From: Candidatus Thorarchaeota archaeon MP8T_1
GTDB lineage: Archaea > Asgardarchaeota > Thorarchaeia > Thorarchaeales > Thorarchaeaceae
Length of the DNA: 50,986 nucleotides
Direction of reading: 5' to 3'
NCBI GenBank assembly: GCA_002825465.1
Contig: PJER01000018.1
Coordinates: 1 to 50,986 of the forward strand
Both the position numbers and the translations under genes were made by a program. A model generated the notes under the pieces. That model was given only the letters and a program-made list of their open reading frames with translations. It did not search any database and had not been told where the DNA came from. This document shows, piece by piece, positions 28,284 to 36,476 of this stretch; positions within the stretch are counted from its first letter, which is position 1, and every line of letters starts with the position of its first letter.

Positions 28284-29345
28284 ATGGGGTTAAGATCAGC
28301 TAATGAATACGGCTTCGTAAATGCCCGGATTCGAGGCATGAAGTCTCGTTTTCTCTCAATAGGTGTTTATGAGAGCCTGCTTCAGGCAAATAGCTATCAA
28401 GACTTCATCAAGATACTATCCGGAACGTACTATGGGTCGGTAATTGCAAAGCAGTCACCGTCTTCCACACCAACTCCGGATGAACTTTCCCTCATTCTTT
28501 CGCAGGACTTTGCAGATGTCAGTACTAACCTATCCCGATCACTAACAGGGAAGGTGAGAGAATTCACTGATACCTTCTTGGAATTGTTCTACGCGGAGAG
28601 TATCAAGTCGATTATTCGAGGCGTTCATGTTGATCTTGAAGCCGAAGATATACTTCGATTCTCCATACCCTCCTCTCCTGCTGAAGCGAGTCTGTTTCAA
28701 ACACTCATCAGTGCAGGTTCGGTAAGCAAGATGATTGACCTTATTCCCCAGTGGGACCTAAAGGTTGCACTCCTTACTCGACTTCCGAGCTATCAGGAGT
28801 ATAATTCAACAGCACCTCTTGAGGTTGCTGTAGAAGAGTGGTATCTGAGAAATATTGCCGACGCTTTGAAAGAATTCTCTGACACTGAACAAAAGAGAGT
28901 CTTAGACATTCTTGAGGCACGAGTTGTCTTACGAAATGTTCTGACTGGAATTCGAGCCAAACTTCTTGGCTTGGACCAACCAGTTGTTGAACTATCTCTT
29001 GTTCGGTTTTCCAAGGTCCGTGACTTAGTTGATGTTATTCCTTCTGCAAATAATTGGAGAGAAGTTATTGCAAAGCTGGATGGTACTCGATTTGGTTCAT
29101 TTGGAGGAAGAATAGCGAGAATGTATGAGGAAACTGGTGATTTGGGAGATGTTGAACTTGCAATTGAGGACTATGTTGCTCAGCGAATCAAGCTTCAACT
29201 AACAGCGTTTCCATTTCATTTAGGAACAATTATCGGGTTCTTTAGTCTCAAGCAGTATGAGATTCGTAATATACGCTCTATCGCAGTAGGTATTGAACGA
29301 GGAGAACCTTCAGAAACAATTCGACGAATGATTACAATATGGTGA
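28284..29345 (+). CDS. atpC: A-type ATP synthase subunit C
   Basis: The stalk subunit (353 residues; homologue of V-ATPase subunit d) that sits on the membrane c-ring and receives the central rotor stalk. Family features are the N-terminal Y-x-x-V-N-A-R-I-R-G-M-K-S-R, the three-fold repeated helical layout with conserved acidic and aromatic residues, and the C-terminal LGTIIGFFSLKQYEIRNIRSIAVGIE, which is typical of NtpC/AtpC. It is the first gene of a two-gene unit with subunit K, whose longest open frame overlaps its end. In most archaea this gene sits in one large ATPase operon with the A and B subunits, which is not the case here. Confidence 0.92.
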   Translation: MGLRSANEYGFVNARIRGMKSRFLSIGVYESLLQANSYQDFIKILSGTYYGSVIAKQSPSSTPTPDELSLILSQDFADVSTNLSRSLTGKVREFTDTFLELFYAESIKSIIRGVHVDLEAEDILRFSIPSSPAEASLFQTLISAGSVSKMIDLIPQWDLKVALLTRLPSYQEYNSTAPLEVAVEEWYLRNIADALKEFSDTEQKRVLDILEARVVLRNVLTGIRAKLLGLDQPVVELSLVRFSKVRDLVDVIPSANNWREVIAKLDGTRFGSFGGRIARMYEETGDLGDVELAIEDYVAQRIKLQLTAFPFHLGTIIGFFSLKQYEIRNIRSIAVGIERGEPSETIRRMITIW

Positions 29346-29362
29346 GATTGGAGGAAATACAA

Positions 29363-29764
29363 ATGAAATACTACAAAGAAATCACAAGTTTGATCTTGCT
29401 TGGTCTAAGTGTTGTGGTTACTGTACTTGCAGCTATCACTTTTGGGATGATTGAAAGTTCCATAGTGATGAATGCACTTGCCGCACCATCCAGTTATGGG
29501 TATCAATTACTTCAGACTGGTGGTGAGAATGCAATTGCTATAATGGGAATTGCAATTGGTGCAGGTCTAGCTCTTGGACTTGCAGGAATTGGTGCTGGTC
29601 TAGGAATGGGTACAGCATCTGCAGCAGCATTAGGAGCAATTACAGAAAAACCCGAAACATTCGGTAAATCAATCCTATATGTTGTGTTTATCGAAGCAGT
29701 AGCTATCTACGGTTTCGTTATTGCATTCCTACTAGTTGGGAACATTTCACTACTAGCAGGGTAA
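29363..29764 (+). CDS. atpK: A-type ATP synthase subunit K (c-ring proteolipid)
   Basis: The rotor-ring proteolipid, 133 residues from ATG 29363. That start follows TGGAGGA by eight bases; an in-frame ATG at 29339 lacks such a site. Residues 8-30 form a leading hydrophobic helix, possibly a cleaved signal, and 57-82 and 103-130 form the standard helical hairpin with Gly-rich first helix (GLALGLAGIGAGLGMG). The ion-binding carboxylate is Glu111 in FIEAVAIYGF. No Gln in the first helix and no Ser/Thr next to Glu111 are seen, as would be expected for a Na+ site, so proton coupling is the better guess. A strong terminator follows. Confidence 0.92.
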   Translation: MKYYKEITSLILLGLSVVVTVLAAITFGMIESSIVMNALAAPSSYGYQLLQTGGENAIAIMGIAIGAGLALGLAGIGAGLGMGTASAAALGAITEKPETFGKSILYVVFIEAVAIYGFVIAFLLVGNISLLAG

Positions 29765-29777
29765 AATAAGAAGAAAA

Positions 29778-29806
29778 AGTAGAGATGGTTTCCTCCATTC
29801 TCTACT
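29778..29806. terminator. Bidirectional terminator hairpin between atpK and atpE
   Basis: AGTAGAGATGG (29778-29788) pairs with CCATTCTCTACT (29795-29806) with one bulged base and a six-base loop. T-rich sequence follows on the plus strand and A-rich sequence precedes, giving T-rich on the minus strand. It separates two convergent ATPase units. Confidence 0.65.
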
Positions 29807-29815
29807 CTTCACTAT

Positions 29816-30430
29816 TTATTGTTTGAACAGTATACCAGAGATTGTATCTCGGGCCTTATTTTCGAATCGCTCAAGGCGAGCCTCAAATGTATTATCGACC
29901 CATCTTGTGGTATCTTTGGTTCTGATAATCACACCACCGATAGATCGAATAGAATCTTTGGAGACTGAAATCTTTAATTTCTTACCGACTTCTTTTGCAA
30001 CAGCTTTCTCGAGTTCAGCAACATCAATCTTTGAGGCATGTTTAGCTGGAAAGATAAGTTCGACCGCATCAGTGTCTAAAGATTTGCATCCATCTACAAT
30101 TAACCGTTCGAGGACTTTCTTGTATTCTGCTTTTCCAACAACGCTCTCTAATTCTTTCTTTATTGAAACCAGTACATCCTTTATCAGCGCATCTTTCGCC
30201 TCAAGCAATTTGTATTTAGACTTGAGTTTTGCACTTGCTTCATACTTTGAAAGTTCTGAATTTGCCTGATGTTCCGCTTTCTTTGTGATGGCTGATGCCA
30301 CTTCATCTGCACGCTTCTTGGCTTCATCAAGCTTTGTTGCTTTGAATTTCTCTGCATCACTGAGAATCTCTTTCTCTTGTTCAGCAGTCTTATTGTTGAT
30401 AATTTCTATGATATTCGAGATTCCGCTCAT
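29816..30430 (-). CDS. atpE: A-type ATP synthase subunit E
   Basis: A peripheral-stalk subunit (204 residues) that connects the catalytic head to subunit I. The N-terminal half (about 1-100) is a long Lys/Glu/Ala-rich helix that pairs with subunit H. The C-terminal half is the globular head domain, with SIGGVIIRTKDTTRWVDNTFEARLERF, a typical subunit E signature. It ends at the terminator shared with atpK. The gene lies three bases after subunit H, so the two stalk proteins that form a heterodimer are made from one transcript. Confidence 0.92.
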   Translation of the reverse strand: MSGISNIIEIINNKTAEQEKEILSDAEKFKATKLDEAKKRADEVASAITKKAEHQANSELSKYEASAKLKSKYKLLEAKDALIKDVLVSIKKELESVVGKAEYKKVLERLIVDGCKSLDTDAVELIFPAKHASKIDVAELEKAVAKEVGKKLKISVSKDSIRSIGGVIIRTKDTTRWVDNTFEARLERFENKARDTISGILFKQ

Positions 30431-30433
30431 GTC

Positions 30434-30766
30434 TTAGACCTCCCCCACAATAATCTTGTAAACAGCTTTTTCCGCCTCACCTTTCTTCTTGGTTGCGGCT
30501 TTTGTAATCTCATCTATTTTCTTGTCAGTATCTGCGAAGACTTTAGATTCGATCTTACTCTTTTTACCTTCAATATCAGAGAGCATCTTTGATGCCGTTT
30601 GTTTGGCATCATGTTCGGCTTTTGACATGAGTACTTTCGCTTCTTTATCTGCTTCCTCACGAATTATTCGAGCGCGTTTTTCAGCACCTTCAATTCGTTC
30701 ACGGGCTTTCTTCTCACTTTCGTGGATCTGATCAATTTCATCATGTACAGCACACATCAGGTCCAT
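30434..30766 (-). CDS. atpH: A-type ATP synthase subunit H (peripheral stalk)
   Basis: A 110-residue, almost wholly helical coiled-coil protein rich in Lys, Glu and Ala, matching subunit H/G of archaeal ATPases. The N-terminal EIDQIHESEKKARERIEGAEKRAR stretch with regular E-x-x-A-x-x-R/K spacing is typical, and the short tail YKIIVGEV closes the domain. Its partner, subunit E, is encoded directly downstream. The ATG has a weak GAGGT upstream. It is divergent from subunit I across a 143-base control region that contains a TATA box for each direction and a palindrome. Confidence 0.88.
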   Translation of the reverse strand: MDLMCAVHDEIDQIHESEKKARERIEGAEKRARIIREEADKEAKVLMSKAEHDAKQTASKMLSDIEGKKSKIESKVFADTDKKIDEITKAATKKKGEAEKAVYKIIVGEV

Positions 30767-30829
30767 ACCTCATTTTTGCCGATGCAGGTCAGATTAAGAT
30801 ATCCTTGATAAATATTGACCTCGAGTAGT

Positions 30830-30843
30830 AAAGGTTATTTATC
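30830..30843 (+). promoter_or_regulatory. Probable BRE/TATA promoter for atpI
   Basis: AAAGG followed by TTATTTATC, about 70 bases before the subunit I start, fits an archaeal BRE-TATA pair with a predicted transcript start near 30868. A second TATA-like ATATTTATC reads on the minus strand near 30808-30816 and would serve subunit H and E. Confidence 0.45.
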
Positions 30844-30874
30844 AGGATTTAAGTCAGGCGCTAACAACCTGTCT

Positions 30875-30890
30875 ATCAGTGACCACTGAT
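30875..30890. promoter_or_regulatory. 16-base palindrome in the atpI leader
   Basis: ATCAGTG and CACTGAT (30875-30881 and 30884-30890) form perfect arms around two central bases. CCACT (30883-30887) can instead pair with AGTGG (30898-30902), which covers the GGTGA ribosome binding site of atpI. It could be a protein operator or an RNA switch between two hairpins. Confidence 0.4.
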
Positions 30891-30909
30891 TGGCATAAGT
30901 GGTGATACA

Positions 30910-33102
30910 ATGGGCCTGATAAGTCCTGAGAAAATGATTGTAGCCAAAATAGTTTCACATCGTGATCTTGAACGTGAAGTCCTTTTAGCAATTGAAGAAT
31001 TCGGAGATTTCGAATTTATTGATGTAAGACGCCAAGCAGGATTAGTAGACATAAAGAAGACAAAAGAAGAAGAGTCAGTCTTTATGGCTTCAGACAGGTT
31101 AGAAAAACTAGTCACATCACTAGGATTGAAACCTCTGCGCAGAGCTGGTCATGTCCAAGAAGTTGATGATTCAATACTTTCCAAATCCCTTGAAACCGTT
31201 ACGGATGTTATCAAAGCTGTTGAAACTGAAGTACTTGAAATTGATACTAACTTAGTAATAGCGAAGACGGAAGTAGATCGTCAACGAGGTATCAGAGATG
31301 TGGCCCTTTCACTCAAACCGTTAGGAATTGATCCTAGTCTGATTGGAAGTACTGACTTCACCTTTACAACTGCGGGTCTAGTTCCAGCAGGAAGGCTCGA
31401 GGAGTTAGAATGGAGTCTTCAAGAAGTCACTGAAGGTGCAGTTTCCATCAGATCAATACAACTGAAAGGTGGTTCATGCCCCACTGTCATCGCAGTGCCC
31501 ATAGACATGAAGGATGCAGTAGAACGCATACTCTCTGCTCTTGAATTTGAAACATTCCCAATTCCAGAAGGTGAATCTGGCTCTCCAGAGGAGATTGCTA
31601 GTAATGCTGAAGTCAAAATGTCATCTCTTAGCGAGGAAATCACCCGACTACAGCAACGAAAGGAGACCCTTGCAAATGAGTGGGGTTTCAAGATACTCGT
31701 CGCTTGGGAATTGATGGAAATCGAGAAGCATCGAATTGATATCAAATCGTTTATTGTCTACACCGACCAATCAATCAAGGCTTGGGGCTGGATTCCTGAG
31801 AAACGTGAGAATGCTTTAGAACCAATACTCAGTCGACGAGTAGGTACTGCCTTAGAGGTTACTTTTGACAAACCTCATTTTGCTGAGCACGAAGCTCCCA
31901 CATACATATCCAATCCTGAATTTATGAAACCAACAGAAGATGTAGTGAAAGCTTTTGGAATTCCATCCAAGCACGATCTTGACCCTACCAAGTTGATGTG
32001 GTTAACTTTCCCACTCATCTTTGGTCTTGTCTTTGCAGATATAGGCCAAGGTCTTCTGATTATGATTATTGGTCTGGCCGCTCGGAGAGCAAAGAAGAAG
32101 GGCCAGGACTGGGGCGAGATTATGGGATACATCCAGAGTGGCGCAGAAGGCCTCATAATGATGGGTATTTTTGCCATAATTGGTGGATTCCTCTTTGGTA
32201 GCTTCTTTGGAGCTGAAACCGTGGTTGAGCCACTGTGGCCAATATTCGCTCATTACATCGATGATGGTCATGGACATCTAGTTGCTAATCCCTACAGGGC
32301 AACACACATGCTCAAGCTTTCAATTGAGATTGGAGCTATTCACATCATGCTTGGGATTATCCTCAATATCTACAATAAGTTCAAGCATCGGGAGATGTCT
32401 AATCTTATAGTTGGTATCTCATATCTCTGGCTATATTATGGATTCGTTAATCTGTTATTTGGAGTCAGTTACAACAGTGTCAATGACTGGTTCGCTCCCA
32501 CGGGAAATGTCAACCTATGGGTACCTATTGCGGGAATTGGATATGGGATTGGCGATAATGGAATTTATCCTGCTATTCCAATACCTCCCCTGATATTCTC
32601 CTTAGGCGCTTTCATTGTTCCAATGGTCATTATGGCTATTTTCTCATTCAAAGGTGGAATGGATGGCGCTGTTCTCTTCTTAGAATATGCAATTGGCATG
32701 ATTAGCCACACTGTAAGCTATGCTCGTATCTTTGCGCTCAACACTGTGCACATCATTCTGAGTGGAGTCTTCTTCTCACTAGTACCAGCGATAATCTACA
32801 TACCGTTTCCTGAACTCTCCATAGGTGGATTAGAGTTGATACCCCATGAAGTGCATACGACTGATGCGTTGGCACCACATAGTGCTCACTTGCCTTTACT
32901 AGGTGCAATTATTGGAACTTTCATAGTGGGAATATTAGAAGGCTTACTAGCATTCATGCACACACTCAGGTTACACTTTGTAGAGTGGTTCAGCAAATTC
33001 TATCATGCTGGTGGAATTGAATTCAAGCCATTCCGTGCAAAACGGATTCATACCAAACCTCTTACAGCAGCCATTGCCCAAGAGAGTTATGCTGTCCAGT
33101 GA
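30910..33102 (+). CDS. atpI: A-type ATP synthase subunit I (V-ATPase subunit a)
   Basis: The large membrane stator subunit (730 residues) that forms the ion half-channels facing the c-ring. Residues about 1-345 are the cytoplasmic arm that binds the E/H stalk, with coiled-coil segments near 85-125 and 235-270. The rest holds seven or eight membrane segments, starting at KLMWLTFPLIFGLVFADIGQG, a typical family motif. The essential ion-channel Arg lies in ISHTVSYARIFALNTVH. GGTGA lies four bases before the ATG. It is convergent with the 780-residue helical protein across a short terminator. Subunits A, B, D and F are not next to it. Confidence 0.95.
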   Translation: MGLISPEKMIVAKIVSHRDLEREVLLAIEEFGDFEFIDVRRQAGLVDIKKTKEEESVFMASDRLEKLVTSLGLKPLRRAGHVQEVDDSILSKSLETVTDVIKAVETEVLEIDTNLVIAKTEVDRQRGIRDVALSLKPLGIDPSLIGSTDFTFTTAGLVPAGRLEELEWSLQEVTEGAVSIRSIQLKGGSCPTVIAVPIDMKDAVERILSALEFETFPIPEGESGSPEEIASNAEVKMSSLSEEITRLQQRKETLANEWGFKILVAWELMEIEKHRIDIKSFIVYTDQSIKAWGWIPEKRENALEPILSRRVGTALEVTFDKPHFAEHEAPTYISNPEFMKPTEDVVKAFGIPSKHDLDPTKLMWLTFPLIFGLVFADIGQGLLIMIIGLAARRAKKKGQDWGEIMGYIQSGAEGLIMMGIFAIIGGFLFGSFFGAETVVEPLWPIFAHYIDDGHGHLVANPYRATHMLKLSIEIGAIHIMLGIILNIYNKFKHREMSNLIVGISYLWLYYGFVNLLFGVSYNSVNDWFAPTGNVNLWVPIAGIGYGIGDNGIYPAIPIPPLIFSLGAFIVPMVIMAIFSFKGGMDGAVLFLEYAIGMISHTVSYARIFALNTVHIILSGVFFSLVPAIIYIPFPELSIGGLELIPHEVHTTDALAPHSAHLPLLGAIIGTFIVGILEGLLAFMHTLRLHFVEWFSKFYHAGGIEFKPFRAKRIHTKPLTAAIAQESYAVQ

Positions 33103-33121
33103 CAATAGATTTTATCTATTG
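33103..33121. terminator. Bidirectional terminator hairpin after atpI
   Basis: CAATAGAT and ATCTATTG form a perfect 8-base-pair stem around a TTT loop, placed between the stop of atpI and the convergent gene, whose stop codon lies inside the second arm. Confidence 0.6.
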
Positions 33122-35458
33122 TTCACCGCCACCAGCGCCAAGATAAAGTATCGCAAGCTCGGCCTCACCCTTTTCAGTGGGATCCTGATCTCTATCAATA
33201 CGCTGTCTGTTATCCCAGATACTACGTGCAAGTAAGTCCGTGGTCTTAGCCTTCGTATCAACATTCTGAGCTGACTGTGCATCTCCGACCTGTTGGAATA
33301 CTTGTGCTGCTACAGTATAGTTGCCAACTGCCTCTCGCAGCTGGTCGTTTGCATCTGAGAAGTAGATCTTTGCTTTCGACCTCTCTCCCTTCATGAATAA
33401 ATATTCACCCATGAAATCGTTTCTTGCACCTTGCAATCGAGAGAGATCTCCCTTGAATTTCATAACAACTCCCTGAAGTTGCCGTACCTGACCATCAACA
33501 TTATTCTTTAAACGAATGGCCTTTCCTTTCACACTATCTAGCTCATTTGCAGCAGCCTCGAATGATGCAACAGTCTGTTTGAGTTTGTTAATTGTTCCAT
33601 CATGGACTTCAAGAGCATCTTCCATAGGGTCATCCTCTTCAAGCATTGCCAGCTCATCCTGCAACTTCTGAAAAGCAGTAAGTCGTTCTATCTGTGCTCG
33701 GAATGCTAATTGTTCAGATTGTCTTGAATATACTTGAGCCTCTGATGCAAACCCGGTTGCTAATGCAAGCTTTCCAAGATCTACAAGTTCCAACGCAGCG
33801 TCCTTTTCCCCAATTATCTTGTAATATGAAGCTGCTTCCTCCGCATGAAGATTTTCAAGGATTCTGGATAAGATGAATTTTACACCTTGCTCAAGATGGG
33901 AACTCTGTTGAAATTGTATCATGTATTTTACATTATTCAGCAGGGCTAATGTTCTATTACGAAGGTCTCCGACCTCAGCATCTTCAATCTCCAAGCTCAA
34001 AAGAATGCCAAGGGTGTTGAGTGCTTCCCGGATGGAGTCCAATGAATCTGATGGATTCTTGATCATCTCCACTCTTGCTTCATCCATTGCCTTACTAATG
34101 TCTTGTATCAATGAAGTCTTTCTTAGGTCCTTTGCAAACTCTATTTGGGCGATGATGCCGCTTATATCGTCATCACCTTTCTTTTTGAGAAGATCCTCAA
34201 CGAATGAATATGTCTTGAGATCTCCTTGAATTGCGCCAGTCAACTCTCTTGTCTTAGCAAGTTTTTCAGCTTTCTTTAGGTTCTTGAATATCTCTTTCAA
34301 TACTTTCTTTGCTTCTGGTTTGTTATTCATCTCAAGAACTTTGGTCAGCATTTGTACACTTGACTCTGCACTACAGAAAAGGCTCTGTGCTTTCTTGTGT
34401 TCTTTGTCAATTCTACTCTGCTCTGCGTTAGATGAAAGTGCTATGACTTCTCTGAAACATTTCTCGGCCCTACTAAAAGCATCTGATGCAACTTGGTATA
34501 ATTTGGATGCATCCTCTAAATTCCCTGCACGCATCTGTGCGTCTGCAATGTCTGTGTAAGTCATTGCCAAGTAAACTTCGCTGAGCCCAGCAGTATTGCA
34601 CTTCCACGATTTGATGGTCGTTAGTCTGTCTTTATTATCCTTGGTCTTCTTGAATAGTGGAATTGCTTCATTGTAGAAATCAGTTGCCTGTTCGAAAATG
34701 AACGAGCTAAGAATATCTCGCCAGATCAACTCATCGAAAGGATTGAATGCCTGTCTGAATGTGCTCTCCTGTCCGATGAGCTCATTCAGAAATTCATCAT
34801 AGAATTCTGCCTCCGCGCTCTTATTCTTACCAAGAATGGAGGTCAATTCCTCATCGTCTTCTTCAATTGACTCCTTCATCAGATTGTATGCTTGAAGACC
34901 CAGTGCTACTCTGCGAAGTTTCTGAGTTCCATCCACTTTCTGTGCAATTGCGGAGAACGGTTTCTCAAGCATAGTGTAGACCTTTGCAAGATACTTCGAG
35001 GCATTTCGTTGAATATCTTCATGTTCGTTCTCGACAAAGGGTCCACTTGCTGCAGCGGCCTGATGTAACCAAGCCATGACCCGTGCTTTCCATACATCTG
35101 CCAAGTTTCTCTTGGTCTGTTCGTTCAGCTCTTCGAGGGCTTCTTCAAGCTGTTCTTTCACTTCTCCATCACTCTGTGCCACGCGATTTCGTAGGTATGC
35201 CATATCGAAATCGCCAACCATGATCTGCTCACTGAATGAAGCTATAGTATCATAGAGTTCTGTAAATGCCCCGTGCATTGCGATTCTTTTGAGTTCGATT
35301 CCTTCTTTATCATCTATGTCGTGAAGAGAGAAATCACGAACAGCATCTTGAGCCTTGAGATTGAGTTCGAATAGTAGACTGGTATAGATCTGAATATCCT
35401 CATCATCACTATCTTCAGTTTTTTGAGGCTTTTTTGAGCCGGGTAGAACATTTGCCAT
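33116..35458 (-). CDS. Large all-helical repeat protein of unknown function (TPR/alpha-solenoid-like)
   Basis: I do not recognise a family. The 780-residue protein is soluble, highly charged and almost wholly helical. After an acidic N-terminus (TEDSDDEDIQIY), helix pairs repeat with TPR-like spacing, best seen around residues 290-345 (LAMTYTDIADAQMRAGNLEDASKLYQ, then AFSRAEKCFREVIALS) and around 540-590. The last 150 residues contain long coiled-coil-like helices and another TPR-like pair (AVGNYTVAAQVFQQVGDAQSA), ending in LGAGGGEQ. It may be a scaffold or adaptor. CAGGAGATT lies before the ATG and a TATA-like ATTTACATATTTTC further upstream. Homology to eukaryotic vesicle or ESCRT adaptors is possible but not shown. 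Confidence 0.7.
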   Translation of the reverse strand: MANVLPGSKKPQKTEDSDDEDIQIYTSLLFELNLKAQDAVRDFSLHDIDDKEGIELKRIAMHGAFTELYDTIASFSEQIMVGDFDMAYLRNRVAQSDGEVKEQLEEALEELNEQTKRNLADVWKARVMAWLHQAAAASGPFVENEHEDIQRNASKYLAKVYTMLEKPFSAIAQKVDGTQKLRRVALGLQAYNLMKESIEEDDEELTSILGKNKSAEAEFYDEFLNELIGQESTFRQAFNPFDELIWRDILSSFIFEQATDFYNEAIPLFKKTKDNKDRLTTIKSWKCNTAGLSEVYLAMTYTDIADAQMRAGNLEDASKLYQVASDAFSRAEKCFREVIALSSNAEQSRIDKEHKKAQSLFCSAESSVQMLTKVLEMNNKPEAKKVLKEIFKNLKKAEKLAKTRELTGAIQGDLKTYSFVEDLLKKKGDDDISGIIAQIEFAKDLRKTSLIQDISKAMDEARVEMIKNPSDSLDSIREALNTLGILLSLEIEDAEVGDLRNRTLALLNNVKYMIQFQQSSHLEQGVKFILSRILENLHAEEAASYYKIIGEKDAALELVDLGKLALATGFASEAQVYSRQSEQLAFRAQIERLTAFQKLQDELAMLEEDDPMEDALEVHDGTINKLKQTVASFEAAANELDSVKGKAIRLKNNVDGQVRQLQGVVMKFKGDLSRLQGARNDFMGEYLFMKGERSKAKIYFSDANDQLREAVGNYTVAAQVFQQVGDAQSAQNVDTKAKTTDLLARSIWDNRQRIDRDQDPTEKGEAELAILYLGAGGGEQ

Positions 35459-35633
35459 TAATCTAATCTCCTGAAATCAAGGCCAAAGACTATGTTGTGT
35501 AACAATTACTTAACTCTACTTCCGCCCTCTGAAAATATGTAAATTTCATGGGTGGTGCATCAAAGAACCCTGTTTTGGCGAATAGATGGCATAGATGGTC
35601 CAATATGCATCTTTGGAAAAAGGAGAAATCGTA

Positions 35634-36008
35634 CTACTCTTCCGCGCTTCTGAATCTGATCATTCTACCATCACGGTATTTAATGATCTGTCCGTTTTCA
35701 GCTAATTTGTTGAGAACTTCGCTGGTACGAGATCTTGACTTGCCCCATTTTTCAGATAATTCCGTCGCAGTTAATCCATTGTCTTCACTGTGCAGGAGAT
35801 TGACTAATCGGTCCCAGCTTGCATCACCATCAAGACAGTTCGATTTGTTTGGGAATATTGCGTATTGTCCTCCCTCTAATGGTGATTCTGAACTTACAGT
35901 CTCAATTTGATTTGTTAATTCTATAATAGTATCTTTCAGACTGTACACAGTCTTTCGTAGTTCTTTGACTTCTTTTCGGAGTGCCTCTATCTCTTGGTTC
36001 TTCTCCAT
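35634..36008 (-). CDS. Coiled-coil plus winged-helix DNA-binding protein
   Basis: About 124 residues. The first 40 form a coiled coil (EIEALRKEVKELRKTVYSLKD), probably for dimerisation. The last 60 are a winged helix-turn-helix of MarR/ArsR-like pattern, with GLTATELSEKWGKSRSRTSEVLNKLAENGQIIKYRDGRMIRF, i.e. the recognition helix around SRSRTSEVL and a basic wing. It is probably a transcription regulator. An in-frame GTG at 36017 forms part of GGTGA, placed exactly five bases before ATG 36008, so the ATG is preferred. It is coupled to the upstream small acidic protein, whose stop overlaps this ribosome binding site. Confidence 0.7.
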   Translation of the reverse strand: MEKNQEIEALRKEVKELRKTVYSLKDTIIELTNQIETVSSESPLEGGQYAIFPNKSNCLDGDASWDRLVNLLHSEDNGLTATELSEKWGKSRSRTSEVLNKLAENGQIIKYRDGRMIRFRSAEE

Positions 36009-36017
36009 TTGATTCAC

Positions 36018-36389
36018 CTACTCCTTATCATAATCTTTTTTGAACTCGATATAATTCCGCTTCTTCTTCTTCTTCTCAAAATCATCTTTCAGTTCAGTGA
36101 CCTCAACATCAATCTCTTGAATGGGTTCATATGACCCCAGATCCTCGATGCGGATGCATTCACCATCAATCATAACTGATTCATCGTCACATTGTTCTAG
36201 AATCTCTTCTGTTTCCTTTGGAAGAACATTGGTCCCGCCAACTCCTCCACGTATGATTTGAATGGTCTTTCCTGAGGTTACAATCTCTCCAGGTTTTGCC
36301 AAATCATAATCAGATGGTTTTGATTGAAGGATATTCTCGACTATTTCCTTTGTATCCTTCATTCTATCTCGTTTATGCTGGTATGTCAT
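36018..36389 (-). CDS. Small charged protein of unknown function, partner of the winged-helix gene
   Basis: About 123 residues, unrecognised. The middle contains a compact, possibly beta-rich segment (PGEIVTSGKTIQIIRGGVGGTNVLPKE, then ESVMIDGECIRIEDLG), and the C-terminus is strongly charged with a KKKKK run that may bind nucleic acid. TTG 36401, ATG 36389 and ATG 36362 are possible starts; none has a strong ribosome binding site. It is directly followed by the winged-helix gene in one operon, so a role as its co-regulator or ligand sensor is a reasonable guess but unproven. Confidence 0.55.
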   Translation of the reverse strand: MTYQHKRDRMKDTKEIVENILQSKPSDYDLAKPGEIVTSGKTIQIIRGGVGGTNVLPKETEEILEQCDDESVMIDGECIRIEDLGSYEPIQEIDVEVTELKDDFEKKKKKRNYIEFKKDYDKE

Positions 36390-36476
36390 AGCGACCAACA
36401 ACCGTCAACAACAATCGACAATAAAGAATTAGACTTCAATTGCATATAAGGATTTGTTATTGGTCAAGTTAAGGAA

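Noticed and set aside
29823..30269. 148-codon plus-strand frame
   Set aside because: Antisense to ATPase subunit E, Ser-rich and without motifs.
33116..35458. Eukaryotic-type ESCRT/ALIX or clathrin adaptor homologue
   Set aside because: Only general helical character is visible; no specific motif supports such a name.
35548..35910. 120-codon plus-strand frame
   Set aside because: Most of it is antisense to the winged-helix gene, and its first part has no ribosome binding site or recognisable motif.
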